Assembly (NCBI RefSeq): GCF_040869045.1
Contig: NC_090319.1
Location: 69,226,779-69,290,778, forward strand
Reading direction: 5' to 3'
Source: Eurosta solidaginis
Taxonomy: Eukaryota; Arthropoda; Insecta; Diptera; Tephritidae
DNA length: 64,000 nucleotides
Positions 1 through 10,396 of this stretch are shown here, piece after piece. Each line of letters starts with the position of its first letter. Position 1 is the first letter of the stretch. The position numbers were made by a program, and so were the translations under genes. The notes beneath the pieces were generated by a model. The model saw only the letters and a list, made by a program, of their open reading frames with translations, did not search any database and was not told the DNA's origin.

Positions 1-1
1 C

Positions 2-256
2 GATAAAGCAATTAATTCGGAAGGGTTTCAGGAAGGAGATTTGGTGCTGCTATACAACCCACAACGAAAAAAAGGGTTGTCCCCGAAATTGCAGTGTAAC
101 TGGGAAGGCCCATACAAAGTTGTAAAACGGATTAACGATGTAGTGTACCGCATACAAACCACTACCAAACCACGAACCAAAATGAAAGTGGTTCATTTGG
201 AGAGATTAGCAGCGTTTAGATCGAGAGATTTGTCTGATCGGGACGATCAGACTTAG
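2..256 (+). CDS. Ty3/gypsy-type Pol C-terminus, partial (cut by window edge)
   Basis: The frame is open from base 2 and ends at a stop just before the polypurine tract. The protein reads as the tail of a retrotransposon integrase: GDLVLLYNP, then WEGPYKVVKRINDVVYRIQ, then MKVVHLERLA, the usual C-terminal fold after the catalytic core in mdg1/412-like gypsy elements. The core lies outside the window, so activity cannot be judged. The stop, a purine tract (256-267) and an LTR follow in the expected order. What is seen is the motif order; the clade is inferred from family knowledge. Confidence 0.85.
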   Translation, partial: DKAINSEGFQEGDLVLLYNPQRKKGLSPKLQCNWEGPYKVVKRINDVVYRIQTTTKPRTKMKVVHLERLAAFRSRDLSDRDDQT

Positions 257-267
257 GTGGAGGGCAG

Positions 268-937
268 TGTTACGAATATTAGCAAAACTAAGGAGTGCTG
301 CCAGCTCTAAGCCGATCTAAGCAGTGACGTGAATGCACATCAATAATTCAATCATTATGTATCTACATAAACGAATCAATAATTGCGTCTACACATATGT
401 ACACATTCCGACGAGCAACATTGACATACAAGGCAGCGAGAGATGAGATGTCACACACCGATGAATTTACTTATACGCTTATGTGTGTGCGGGAGACTGT
501 AAACTACAAACACATGCATATACCTTATCTGAGTTGTCACAAGAGAGAGCAATAATTTGTGCACGTAGTTGTGGCTGGCGATTTTGTAGCCGAAACAACT
601 AGTAACTTCTGGAAATCGAAGAGCCTAGAAGTATGCAGCGTAAACTATAAAAGCGGCGCCAGCGAGTAAGAAGGAATTCAGTTTGATTTGAATTGTCAAG
701 CAGTTACGAGTAAGACGATATCTAGCGAGCAATAGCACTATTATTTTGAAAGTCAGTTTCCTTTAAGATATCAGTTTGGTTATTAAGCTATTCGTTGCAC
801 AGTTTGAGTGTTATTGTGAAGTACTTAATAAAGGCCATTTTTCCATCATTCAATATTGGAGTTATTTATTCAACAGTTTAGTGATTCGAACTTAGCAGAG
901 GATTGCAAATAAGAGGATTTGCAGAAAATTCGTTACA
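268..937 (+). repeat. 3' LTR of the gypsy-type element
   Basis: It starts TGTTACGAATATT right after the purine-rich tract GGTGGAGGGCAG and ends ATTCGTTACA, giving TG...CA ends. A TATA box (TATAAAA, 646-652) and a polyadenylation signal (AATAAA, 827-832) lie in the expected order. Three more LTRs of a related family, all ending in ...CGTTACA or close to it, occur at 31,061-32,190, 39,433-39,953 and 43,526-45,646. Confidence 0.85.
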
Positions 938-1559
938 ATATTATTATTATTATTTATTGGTTTATAATTTGTGAATATATAAAATTATACTGTTTTGGAA
1001 AAAATGTGTGGGGGGGGGGGGGGGCGGTATAGTGTTACCTATTATAATAAAATATTTATATTTAAATTTTTAAATAATTTTTTAATTGAGTTTTTTTTTT
1101 TGAAAATGAAAATTTTCAAAGAAGAAAAAAGAAGAAAATTCTAATTAGTTTAAAATAAATACTTCAAATGACTAAAATAAATTTAAAAAATAAATAAATA
1201 TTTTTATTATTTGGTTTATCACCAAATATATTGTAGGGTTGTTACTTGTATAAAATATGCTATAATTTTGTAAATAATTTTTATCTTACTTTACTTTTAA
1301 TGTTCTTTCAAAATGAAAATTTTTAAACGAGTTATTTCAGAATTCTTAAAACATGAAAATATTTAATTTTAATATCAAATAAATTTTTAATAAAAATATA
1401 GTTTATCACTATAGGGGGCACCAAAAATATATTCCTCCAAGAAAACCTCACTACGCCACTGCTTAAGATACATGCTAAATTGCTATTTGCAATGCTTATC
1501 GGTAAAAACTTTCTGATGCAGTTGGTAAGATTTATTGGTTTAATTGATTATATGTATAT
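938..1559. other. AT-rich DNA without a gene; G15 run
   Basis: Very AT-rich sequence with no credible reading frame. It contains an uninterrupted run of 15 G at 1010-1024, which stands out in this composition and may vary in length between individuals or be unreliable in assembly. Confidence 0.6.
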
Positions 1560-1790
1560 CGTGGACGTGATATATACAGAGGATGCCGGCCTACCATACC
1601 GAAGGTCATTAGTTCAGCCAATGGAAGAATTAACCCTTTTAAAAAAGTTTTTTAAGCGGGTCCGTCTCTTGGAAGTGATCCGGCACACCTTCCGAGTGTA
1701 TTCTGCAATGAAAAGTTTTCCATATAATAATACCACTCCTTAAGAAGTTGCCATTTGTAATCGGCATAGAAAACATAGGCCTCCATAAAT
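1560..1790 (+). repeat. Degenerate SINE copy
   Basis: Matches the body of the SINE at 52,494-52,850 in order: a TTTTTTAAGCGGG-like block, CCGAGTGTATTCTGCAATGAAAAG, then ATCGGCATAGAAAACATAGG. The tRNA-like head is too decayed to place. The short reading frames here are chance frames within the repeat. Confidence 0.45.
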
Positions 1791-2389
1791 CTTTAGGAAA
1801 AAAAATATCCCCGTAACATTAATTGGAAAAAAATTCGCCTAAATGTTCTAAAAGATCTATGGTATCCAATTACTATCATTTTTATTATTTTCCAACCGAT
1901 AATTTCTTTTTGTGCTCAGAAGAACAGCTCTGTTCACTGAATGACCTTATGGTGCGCCCACGTAAGTTTGTTTATTATCAGTTATTGGAATAGGCTAAAT
2001 CTTGCTTTTTAGGCTTTGTAGAAGGAGTTTCGCTTAATACACAAAGTCATGAAAGGAGATTCCATAATTTTTCTCCTATCAAGAGATATCAGAAAAACAA
2101 AGCAAAAAAGGTCACCAAATGACCTTAACGTAAAAGAAGGTTTAACAGAGTTCTACAACTGGATTTTTTTCTTCAAACAATTTGATAGAACTGGCTGCGT
2201 ACATAAGGCATTACAGGTCAACTCAGCCATCAAGAAGAAATCAAAAATGTCCAATGTTTTAACATGGAATATTATAGCACGGTCTCTCTGTATGCCATCC
2301 ACAGTTTAAAAGCTCAAACTATATAAGAAAAGTCAATACAAGTTTGCCTTTGAATTCATTTCCCAGAGTAACACGGTATGATCGGTAGA
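1791..2389. other. No gene recognised
   Basis: A frame of 86 codons at 2049-2309 shows no recognisable motif, and I see no splice or family evidence that it is coding. Otherwise featureless AT-rich DNA. Confidence 0.4.
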
Positions 2390-2815
2390 TTCCTCCAGCG
2401 CGTTAGGGGGTCAGAATATATCCGCGGTAGGTATGCCTGTGGTGAGAGGCGACTAAAATACCAGATTCAAGGGGCTGTGTGCGCAATACTTCAGTTGCCA
2501 GCGCAATATATAGCTTCTCCAAGCTCAATTGTCAACATCACATATCCGCGGCGAATCCTGTTTCACTAACAGACGAGGTTCTGGCGACGCCAAGCTCTTC
2601 ATCGAACTTGGTGGTGGGGAGGGTGGTACAGCCTGAATGTTTAATGTGGCCATATAAATCGTTTCCGAGATGGTCGGGTTAGGACCTTAATGGTGCTGTG
2701 TTACTGGAGCGTGCCGGATCTGTATCCGGCAAAGGACCATCACATCGGTAACACTCCCCAAAGCCTTAGGGGAGAAACCGTATCGCTACAACGACAACAA
2801 CAACATCAAAGCTAG
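2390..2815 (+). repeat. CAA-tailed interspersed repeat (longest copy)
   Basis: Non-coding repeat with blocks GGTAGGTATGCCTGTGGTGAG, CAATTGTCAACATCACATA, GCGAATCCTGTTTC, GGATCTGTATCCGGCAAAGG and CACTCCCCAAAGCCTTAGGG, ending in an ACAACAACAACA-type tail. Further copies lie at 26,890-27,135, 34,980-35,300, 52,125-52,385 and 55,230-55,590 (plus) and 3,800-3,940 and 45,690-45,945 (minus). The A/C-rich tail suggests retroposition, by a LINE 3' end or a SINE. No coding capacity was seen. Confidence 0.7.
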
Positions 2816-3159
2816 ATAGGAAGGTTGGATGCGGTTTATTTGCAAAGAACTTTAAAGTTTAGCTTAGCTGATCGAAGGGGAGTCTTTCAGGTCAAATTAG
2901 CAGTTATAAACATATCTTCTTCTGTATGTTTTAAGGTTTTTGAGAGTGTTACCGCAGAAAGATATTAATCCGGTACAAGCCGGGTCATATATTTCTACTG
3001 TGGACTGAGTGGAAATTGAGAAGTTGTCAAAATCAATTTGATAAGTCATTGGATTGGACCTCAATGATCGTGATGGTACTGGAAGCAGCAATATTCTTTA
3101 GTTTGTGTGCCCGTCTTGATGTTCGCGGTCTGACTTTTTCAACAAAGTTTTCAAAAAAT
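2816..3159. other. No gene recognised
   Basis: Short frames on both strands overlap and lack motifs. No feature supported. Confidence 0.4.
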
Positions 3160-3405
3160 ACAAGACGCGATATACCTCCAGGGAGATTTAGGCAGAGAGT
3201 CTCTTTCAATTTGCATCATACTACTTTTAAATGTTTCCTACAAATTGGCAGGGTGAGATACAAACATTTTGTGCCGACTCCGATTGGCATTTACAATCAG
3301 GTGAAATACACTCGTTGCGTTTGCGAAACCACTGCCGAGCGACGGCATCGCTTCTGATCTTCGGTGTGGTAGAAGAGCATGCTATCACCACACCACGGCA
3401 GGTGG
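3160..3405 (-). repeat. Diverged SINE copy
   Basis: On the plus strand it shows, in reversed SINE order, CCTACAAATTGGCAGG, GCCGACTCCGATTGGCAT, AAACCACTGCCGAGCGACG and GCTATCACCACACCACGG, the complement of the tRNA-like head. It is the same family as 15,939-16,296 but much diverged. Confidence 0.6.
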
Positions 3406-3573
3406 AAGTATGCACCATAAATTACCCGCAGAAAACTCCCAGATATATTAAGGACCACACAAATCTTTATGGCTAGAATCGACTAACCAACTTCGGATAT
3501 AGAGTCGTCTGATCGCCAAACTTAGAACTCTGAATATGCGGTCATGCAGGTTTAGTTGTAGTGGCGGCCGCCT

Positions 3574-3775
3574 AGGTGTGGTGGTAGCGTGCTCGAGCCC
3601 AGGCAAAGCAACATCAAATATTTATAAAAAACGGGTTTTCAATTAGAAAAAGTTTTTCTGGGCGGTGATTTGACCAACACTCCGAGAGTATTTCTGGCAT
3701 GAAAAGGTTCTCGTGAAAACTTATCTGGCTTGGAGATGCCGTTCGGACGTAAAACATGAAGGTCCCATTCCACCA
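3574..3775 (+). repeat. SINE 5' fragment
   Basis: Starts with the tRNA-like head (GTGTGGTGGTAGCGTGCTCG, then CCCAGGCAAAGCAACATC) and continues into the SINE body (CACTCCGAGAGTATTTCTGG, GAAAACTTATCTGGC). It lies head to head with the reversed copy at 3,160-3,405. Confidence 0.6.
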
Positions 3776-3799
3776 ATTTGATGAGTGTTGTTTCAAAGA

Positions 3800-3940
3800 T
3801 AAAGATGATCCTCGAAGATTTGGGAGAGTGTTATCGGTGTTCGGCACGTTCCGGCAACTAGAATGAATAAGGTACCAGCTCGACCATCTCGGGAACGATT
3901 TGATATGACCATATTCAACCTTATAGGTCAACCAACCCCT
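3800..3940 (-). repeat. CAA-tailed repeat fragment, reversed
   Basis: Contains the complement of the family's 3' part (GGGAGAGTGTTATCGGTGTT, GACCATCTCGGGAACGATTT). Fragment only. Confidence 0.5.
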
Positions 3941-4115
3941 ACTTAAAAGTTCCGTGATGAAGTTGATGCGTCATTGCCTGTATGTGCCTTGATGGATGCT
4001 CTTGAGCGTGAGCAGCAGAAAGCCACAAATATTTTAGAAATATTGCGAGACGACGCGTATTACAATTTGAGCCAGAACGTCCCGATCAGTACGTCGATCC
4101 TTTGCACGATATACA

Positions 4116-5400
4116 TTGGCAAAAATTGTTGATAATTTTTATAGTTTGCATTTAGTTCAAATTAATAATTTTGTAAACTCGCTTGGTAAAATCTTAGATT
4201 TAATTTTTGTTAGCAATGATCTAAATTATAATTTGTCTCGCGCCTGCTGTCCGTTGTCCAATACAGATAAGCATCATGTTCCATTAATACTGGAGCTTGA
4301 ATTTTATGAATTTCATTCGCTCCAAGCGCACATCTTCGACAGTTCCCGTGTCTGTGCCGTACCAAGGTAAGAATTCCACATCGTCTTTCGACAAAGTTAA
4401 TTATTTTGCTGAATTTTTTAAGGCGAATTTCGTGAGTGATGAACCACTGAATGACAATGGTGATATGTTCAATAATATACCATCTTATCTCAACTTGTGC
4501 TCATTAGTTCTTGATATTGATGACGTTACTTTGGGTATTAAGGCTATCAAAAATTCAAAGCAATGCGATTATCAACTATTTTCATCTTTCTTTTTAAAGC
4601 AATGTGCGGTTTCTGTTGCGGAACCTCTAATTTATTTATTTAATTTATCACTTAAGTCTGGCATTTTTTTGGATGAATGGAAAATTTCGTACATTCAACC
4701 AATTCATAAGAGTGGCAATAAAAATGAAGTTTCAAATTATCGTCCAATCTCTAAACTTCCTGTTATATCTAAATTGTTTGAGAAAATTGTTATGGCTAAA
4801 ATACCATTCATGGTTAATCCTTATCTAAGTTCTTGTCAACATGATTTTGTTCCAGGACGTTCCACAGTGTCCAATCTCACTGTATTTTCTAATAATTGCA
4901 TTTCATCATTCACGGATGGCTGTCAAGTTGATTGTGTTAATAATGATTTAGCCAAAGCTTTTGACAGAGTATCGCACTGCGTACTATTGTGTAAGCTAGA
5001 AAGATGGGGATTTCATTCCTCATTTCTACAATGGATAAGTTCATACTTATCCAATAGAGTCAATTTCGTCGTTATTGACGGTGTGGAGTCAGCACCTTAT
5101 GTGGCTACATCGGGCGTACCTCAGGGAAGCATCCTTGGTTCACTTTTTTCATTATGTTTTTCAATGACGTATGTGCTTGTTTTAAACAATGTCGTCTCCT
5201 CATGTATGCTGATGATTTACAAATCTTTTTGAAAATTAAAAGAGTCTGATGTTTCCATTCTTCAAACTGAACTCAATGATTTTAATGCTTGGTGCTGTAG
5301 AAATAAGCTCGCGCTCAATGTCAATAAATGTTACAGTGTTACGTATTCTAAATTAAGAAATACAGTGACTTCGACTTATTGGCATTTATTAAAATAAATT
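4116..5400 (+). pseudogene. LINE endonuclease tail and reverse transcriptase, frameshifted
   Basis: The first frame keeps the end of an AP-type endonuclease (GKILDLIFVSND). The second frame (4297-5232) holds RT landmarks: NYRPISKLPVISKLFEKIV, DLAKAFDRVSHCVLL (the first catalytic aspartate region) and SGVPQGSILG. A frameshift near 5150 takes the YADD box out of frame; YADDLQIF is readable at about 5207-5230 in the next frame and the frame runs on to about 5380. The connecting domain between endonuclease and RT is mostly deleted compared with the related LINE at 20,099. It cannot make an active protein. Confidence 0.85.
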
Positions 5401-5752
5401 GCTCCGAATTTAAGGACCCATATACTAACAAGCTGTTGTATAATGCGTTCGTTAGATCTAGGCTTGAATATGCTTCCATCATATGGAGTCCTCACTATGA
5501 GGTTCATAATATGAGGATGATCGTGTTCAGAAAACTTTTATGATGTACTGTTTATCTGATTTAAAATTCGACCAGCCCCTTCCTCCTTATTCTTCAAGGT
5601 GTAAGTTAATTGACCTTCATTCCCTGGAAAGTAGAAGGGTAATATCCACAATGATGTTCCTTTATGATATTGTTAATGGTGTAATCGATTGTCCAATAAT
5701 TCTTGAATCTTTGAACTTCCATGTTCCACAACGTAATTTGCGTCAACATTAT
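5400..5752 (+). pseudogene. LINE RT thumb/C-terminal region, broken
   Basis: Fragments in two frames match the related LINE: KDPYTNKLLYNAFVRSRLEY and ASIIWSPHYEVHN, then FDQPLPPYSSRCKLIDLHSL and FHVPQRNLRQHYQ. The frame then runs straight into the MITE inserted at 5753, which supplies chance codons before a stop. Confidence 0.7.
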
Positions 5753-6649
5753 CAGCCCAATTCTAAACGAAAATTCCGTGCGAGTTTTTTCCCTTCTCCC
5801 ATTCCTCGTATTCTAAATAAAAATTCCTTGTGAGTTTTTTCACTTCTCCCTTTCCTCCTATTCTGAACAATGTTCGAAAAAGCGGAAACCGGTTATGGGA
5901 GAAAAGTAGATATTATGAATGTGGAGGGGAGGGAGATTTCTCTGCCATTTCATAGGAGTTTTTTCACTAGTTAAATTAAAATCAAAATAGTTAAAGAAAA
6001 TTGGTTATTTTAAGAAAGAACACTTATTTGTACAAATTTGTGCTAAAATACGTATTTACATCCTACCACAATATTCTCACTGTTAATACAACAACAACTA
6101 CAACCACAATATTCTTTATTTTAAGTCAAAAAGTATATCATAAGCAACGGTAGAGCTCTTGGTATACATATTTGATGCAACCATCCAGAAATTGCGCAAA
6201 GATTTTTTAATAAGGCTTAAATAGATTTTGGCATATGACGAAGGACGAATTCAACTCAACTTGGCCGCCAGAAAATTGCTTTGCTGAATGAAAGCAGGCA
6301 ACTCCGGCAGATTTGTGTTATGCGGCCGTCTTCTTCTTATGTTCCGCTGTTGATGTTGCTGTGGCACCAATTCATTACTCATTTCAGTGAATACCACATG
6401 AAATGCTATAAATACTGTGCATTGTTTATATTTTATTTCTTAATTTCCAACAAATTTGCAACAATAATTAAACTTTTAAATTTTTTAAACAAAAGAAGAA
6501 ATGTGCAACGAAATTTCAATTGACAAAACAGCTGACTTCGAAAATTCGAAATTCCTATTCCCCAATTATTGTTCTCCCTAGGAGAACAGAATTAGAGGAG
6601 TTTTTCCGGGGGAATAAAAAAATCCGCGAGAATATTTAGAATTGGTCTG
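5753..6649. mobile_element. Non-autonomous DNA transposon, 3-bp target duplication (copy 1)
   Basis: Inverted termini begin CAGCCCAATTCTAAA on the left and end TTTAGAATTGGTCTG on the right, with TAT flanking both sides. A related copy is at 37,204-38,027 in the opposite orientation with duplication AAG. Internal sequence is shared (CAGCTGACTTCGAAAATTCG, the TTCACTCATTTCAG region). A 3-bp duplication is typical of PIF/Harbinger elements; no transposase is present. It splits the LINE ORF, so it is younger than the LINE. Confidence 0.8.
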
Positions 6650-7152
6650 TATATGTTTGCTCTTGAGAATTTTAAGTCTAATTATGAGCTGAATGGACCA
6701 ATCACACGCGCTCTAATTGTAATCAACTCAATTAATCATAAACATTGTATTGATTTTTCTTTATCGCGGCAATGCTTTAAAAATATGCTCTTTTCTGCCT
6801 TAAGTTAAGTGGTTCTTTATTATATATAAGTATATGAATTCTTATGAAATCTAGTCTGTAGGATTCTCTGTATATCATAGACTAAATAAATAAATACATA
6901 AAAGTGTGATCGTTTTAAATATATTTTTCCCGGCAAACGCAAATATGTACTGATAGATATCCCTTGGCTTAAGTCGATACCTCTCAAGAATGAACGAGGT
7001 TACATTTAAATGATAGCCCTAACACGGTCGTTCCAGTACACTTTGTTGTTGTTGCAGTAACAAATTTCGAGCTGCGGTGAATTTAAGTTCATGCAAACCT
7101 CCTGTTTGGAAATACTGCTGAAAAAACCCGGATTTTCCCAAGAATACACCAG

Positions 7153-7944
7153 TAGTGGAATTCACTAACTTATAACGATGCGATTTGTCGGGATTTTAAT
7201 TAACGATTTTGTCGCTTGCCTTATCGATTGTGCTATTCACTAACTTAGTTTTAAAGACTCGAAATAAATGACACTTATATTTCGTTTTAATAGTAGAAAG
7301 AAGGCAGCACAGCTTAACGAAACCTATAAAATGCGAAAAGCACAAAAGGAATGCCAAAAATAAATAAATTCCGTTTACTAAGTTATTTTAAAAGTAACTA
7401 AAGTGCAAGTTTTTACATATTTTAACAAAATGTAAGTAAATGCGGTATTAATTTGATTTTTTTCTCTGTTGATTTCGCAGTTATTCTTGTACCCCTTAAT
7501 TGACCATCAAGTTGAGAAATAATATCACGAGCCAAGTCTGGGGTTAGTCGGTACAGCTTTCGAAACTCCGTTACATTCAAGTAGAATTGGTTATCTACTT
7601 CTCCAAGAAGGTGTCTGTCCACTGGCGATGGACTTAGTAATTCTTCATCTTGTGATAAAACGTACGCCAAGTACTCAAATGGCATTTGATTTATAAAACA
7701 GCTTTTCCTGTTTAAAAGTATTTAATTAAAGTTTCGATTTTCTTTTTTAACTAAAATTGCCAGAAATATTAATTTCTGGATTTTTAACACAGCCAATTTA
7801 CTTGCCGTTTATTTAACAACACAGCTGATCGTCGATAAACGAATATCGATACAAAATGGCTACTGAATAACGAAATCGTTATAGTTACCGATTCGCAAAT
7901 AAAGCGATTGCAAATGTCCTTAAAAAAGTTAGTGAATTCCACTA
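7153..7944 (-). mobile_element. PIF/Harbinger-like deletion derivative with CAG target duplication
   Basis: Termini TAGTGGAATTCACTAAC and its complement, flanked by CAG at 7150-7152 and 7945-7947. The only coding part is a 5' fragment of a HARBI1-like transposase gene on the minus strand. A 3-bp duplication plus HARBI1-type sequence supports PIF/Harbinger. The catalytic half is missing, so it depends on a helper. Confidence 0.85.
7422..7685 (-). pseudogene. HARBI1-like transposase, N-terminal fragment
   Basis: 87 codons, including LTEFRKLYRLTPDLARDI and TEKKIKLIPHLLTF, in the style of the helix-rich N-terminus of HARBI1-type nucleases. The catalytic D-D-E part is absent. A near-identical fragment sits at 8051-8323 in the opposite orientation. 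It could be a leftover exon 1 of the transposase gene retained by internal deletion. Confidence 0.7.
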
Positions 7945-8050
7945 CAGGTATGACCCCAAAAAAATTAATATTTTTGGTAATTTTATTTAAAAAGAAAATC
8001 GGAAGTTGACCTAAATACTTTTAAACAGGAAAAGCTGCTTAATAAATCAA

Positions 8051-8323
8051 ATGGCATTTGAGTACTTGGAGTACGTTTCACCACAAGATGAAGAATTACT
8101 AAGTCCATCGCCAGTGGACAGACACCTTCAAAGAGAAATAGATAACCCATTTCATTTGAATTTAACGGAGTTTCGAAATCTGTACCGACTAACCCCAGAC
8201 TTGGCTCATGATATTATTTCTCAGCTTGATGGTCAATTAAGGGGTACAAGAATAACTGCGAAATCAACAGAGAAAAAAATCAAATTAATACCGCATTTAC
8301 TTAACTTTTGTTACAATATGTAA
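8051..8323 (+). pseudogene. HARBI1-like transposase, N-terminal fragment
   Basis: 90 codons with LTEFRNLYRLTPDLAHDI and TEKKIKLIPHLLNF, about nine tenths identical to the minus-strand fragment at 7422-7685. No catalytic region follows; the frame closes at a stop after CYNM. It shows that the two copies derive from one internally deleted source. Confidence 0.7.
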
Positions 8324-8347
8324 AAACTTGCACAATAGTTACTTTTA

Positions 8348-10161
8348 CGCCCCGATTCTAGTGTGGTAACAACATTCTTCACCACGGTAACGAAATCATG
8401 TGGCAACTTTTACACCCTTTTGATATTCTACCTGCGAAAGTAGCCGGATAATTTTTTACCCACAAAAGTAGGTGGTTACATCGAAATAACCACACAACAG
8501 CTGTTGTTCAGAAAAGGGTAAAACTGAAAAATAAAGAATTGTAAGCACAAATAAGTAAAGATAATAGTAAAAAAGTGTTGCCTCTTGCTATACATATTTG
8601 TTTACATTATGTACTTTCACAGAATAAATTACAATATACCTATGTAGAAACCTAACATGCATAATATGCATATACACATCGTTTATTCGTTAACCTCGTA
8701 TCTACAAGTGAGACATTTTCAGTAAAGCGAACACGGTTGCCACACCGTGTTTTCATTTGGGACCAAAATTCATTGAAAAAAGAACCAAATTTTGGTTTTA
8801 TTTTATTAGTATAAAATACAAAATTTTAGGATGTTTCTATACAAAATTTGACTAAACCTAGTGAAGACTTTCCTTTAATTCAAGCTGAACAAACAAATAT
8901 ATGGGCATGCAACCAAAAATGATACTATATTTTGACATAGGATAGTCATAAAACGTTGTGAACCTAGTTTTGGTCACAAAGCTCTTGGTTCCAGCATTAT
9001 GTTGTTGATTGCAATGAAATAAAATGTATGGTGCAGTTAGGTTCTAGTAAGAAACGGTTCTAAATTTGCGTTCTGGTGTTGCCGAACTATGTATGTGGAA
9101 AACTCAGTAAATCATAAATGAAACTAGGAAATTTTGTTAGTGCTATTTTTATAGATGCTTACCTTTTCTCTTAGCGTTTAAACTTAATGTCAGAGCCTAG
9201 ATTCAGTAAGCGTGAGTTTTGATCTCAGGACTCAGGAATTCTGCTAGCACCTACGGAAATAATTATATACAAAACATTTCTTCCGAAATCAAATCTCTTT
9301 TGCATTTGCTTCCTTCTGTCTTAGAGTTAAAATATTTCTTGTGCGAAGATACTTAGTTTTCAATACCTTGCGTTGCTTAACACCACAATAGTCCTGGAAT
9401 TCCTTGAACTCATTGAGCTGGGTGAGAAATATTTAAATATCAAAGTTCCAAACGAGAAGTAATGCATCGAATTTATTTGTATAAGTTTTGAAAGTGTTAG
9501 GCTCACGACAGAGTGCTCGCTATAAGCTATGCTAAGCGAGAAGAAATTTTTATTTTCATATATTTTACATAGTGTTGTATAACCGATCGAAATATCTAGC
9601 CGTTATTAATATTATTATAAAACAAGATTTTTTTTTTGATTAGTCGGTTATTTCATCAACAATTAACGACAATGTGTTAGCCAACACTTTTCTTTTTAAT
9701 GACTGGCTTAATTATATCCTAGGTGAAACGTTATTGTTCTGGTACATTTTACTGACTGAGCATTGTTTTATGGTGAGAGTTCCATTGAAGTAAATTCAAA
9801 ATTATATGGGGGCTAACGAAAGTGTGGCGAATTTTTGGGCAATATTATGAATTTTTACCTGAGTGAAAAAGAAAGAAAAGTACCAATCGTGGCTACTGCC
9901 TAAAAAGGACCAAAATTGAAGAAAAGGGACCAGCGGACTAAATGGGGTTGGAAGGGACCATTTTTGGTCCAAATGGACCAAAGTGGCAACCGTGAAAGTG
10001 AAGAAAACTACCACTCAAATTTCTCCACAGACACTGGTGAGTTTCTTGGTGATGACAGCGTTACCACTTGGGCCAGAATCGCGAATAAAAGAACTGGTAA
10101 CGATATTCGGTTACATAATGTTCTGGGAACTATTTTACCGGTAACGCTCAGAATCGAGGCG
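8348..10161. mobile_element. Element with GATTCT-type inverted ends nested in the Harbinger-like copy
   Basis: Left end CGCCCCGATTCTAGTGTGG and right end complementary (GTAACGCTCAGAATCGAGGCG) form imperfect inverted repeats, with further diverged inverted similarity inward (GGTAACG blocks at about 8390 and 10,060-10,110). It interrupts the host between ATAGTTACTTTTA and TTAAAAGCAG. The target duplication is not clear and the family was not recognised. Confidence 0.55.
8732..9994. mobile_element. hAT-like non-autonomous element, innermost of the nest
   Basis: Perfect 12-bp ends CACGGTTGCCAC / GTGGCAACCGTG, flanked by 8-bp repeats AAAGCGAA (8724-8731) and AAAGTGAA (9995-10,002) that differ at one base. 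An 8-bp duplication and this terminal type fit hAT transposons. Subterminal GGACCAAAA-type repeats occur at both ends. I see no transposase frame in its 1,263 bp. Confidence 0.75.
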
Positions 10162-10396
10162 TTAAAAGCAGTTAGTATACGGAATTTATTTATTTTTGGC
10201 ATTCCTTTTGTGCTTTTCACATTTTTTAGGTTTCGTTAAGCTGTGCTGCCACCTTACTACTATTAAAACGAAATTTAAATGTCCTTTATTTCGAGTCGTT
10301 AAAACTATGTTAGTGAACAGTACAATCGATAAGGCAAGCGACAAAATCGTTAATTAAAATCTCGACAAATCGCATTGTTGTTAGTGAATTCCACTA

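Larger units (their letters stand above)
4116..6905 (+). mobile_element. Decayed non-LTR retrotransposon (LINE), interrupted by a MITE
   Basis: Parts of one LINE appear in order: endonuclease C-terminus, reverse transcriptase (RT), thumb region, then the ORF C-terminus after an inserted MITE (5753-6649). After the MITE the frame resumes at about 6650 (ELNGPITRALIVIN, then IDFSLSRQCF) and stops near 6810. The 3' end carries a TAAATAAATA tail near 6890-6900. It is the same clade as the LINE at 20,076-22,765, probably in the CR1/Jockey group. Internal deletions remove the linker between endonuclease and RT and part of the RT. Confidence 0.8.
7948..10396 (+). mobile_element. Second PIF/Harbinger-like element, left end lost, with two nested elements
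   Basis: Carries the same transposase fragment (8051-8323) and the same right end (TTAGTGAATTCCACTA, ending 10,396) as the neighbouring element. Homology on the left starts near 7960, without the terminal repeat, where the first element adjoins. Between about 8348 and 10,161 it is interrupted by another element, after which its sequence resumes (ATACGGAATTTATTTATTTT). Confidence 0.75.

Noticed and set aside
1480..1743. 87-codon plus frame
   Set aside because: Its second half is a decayed SINE and nothing else supports it.
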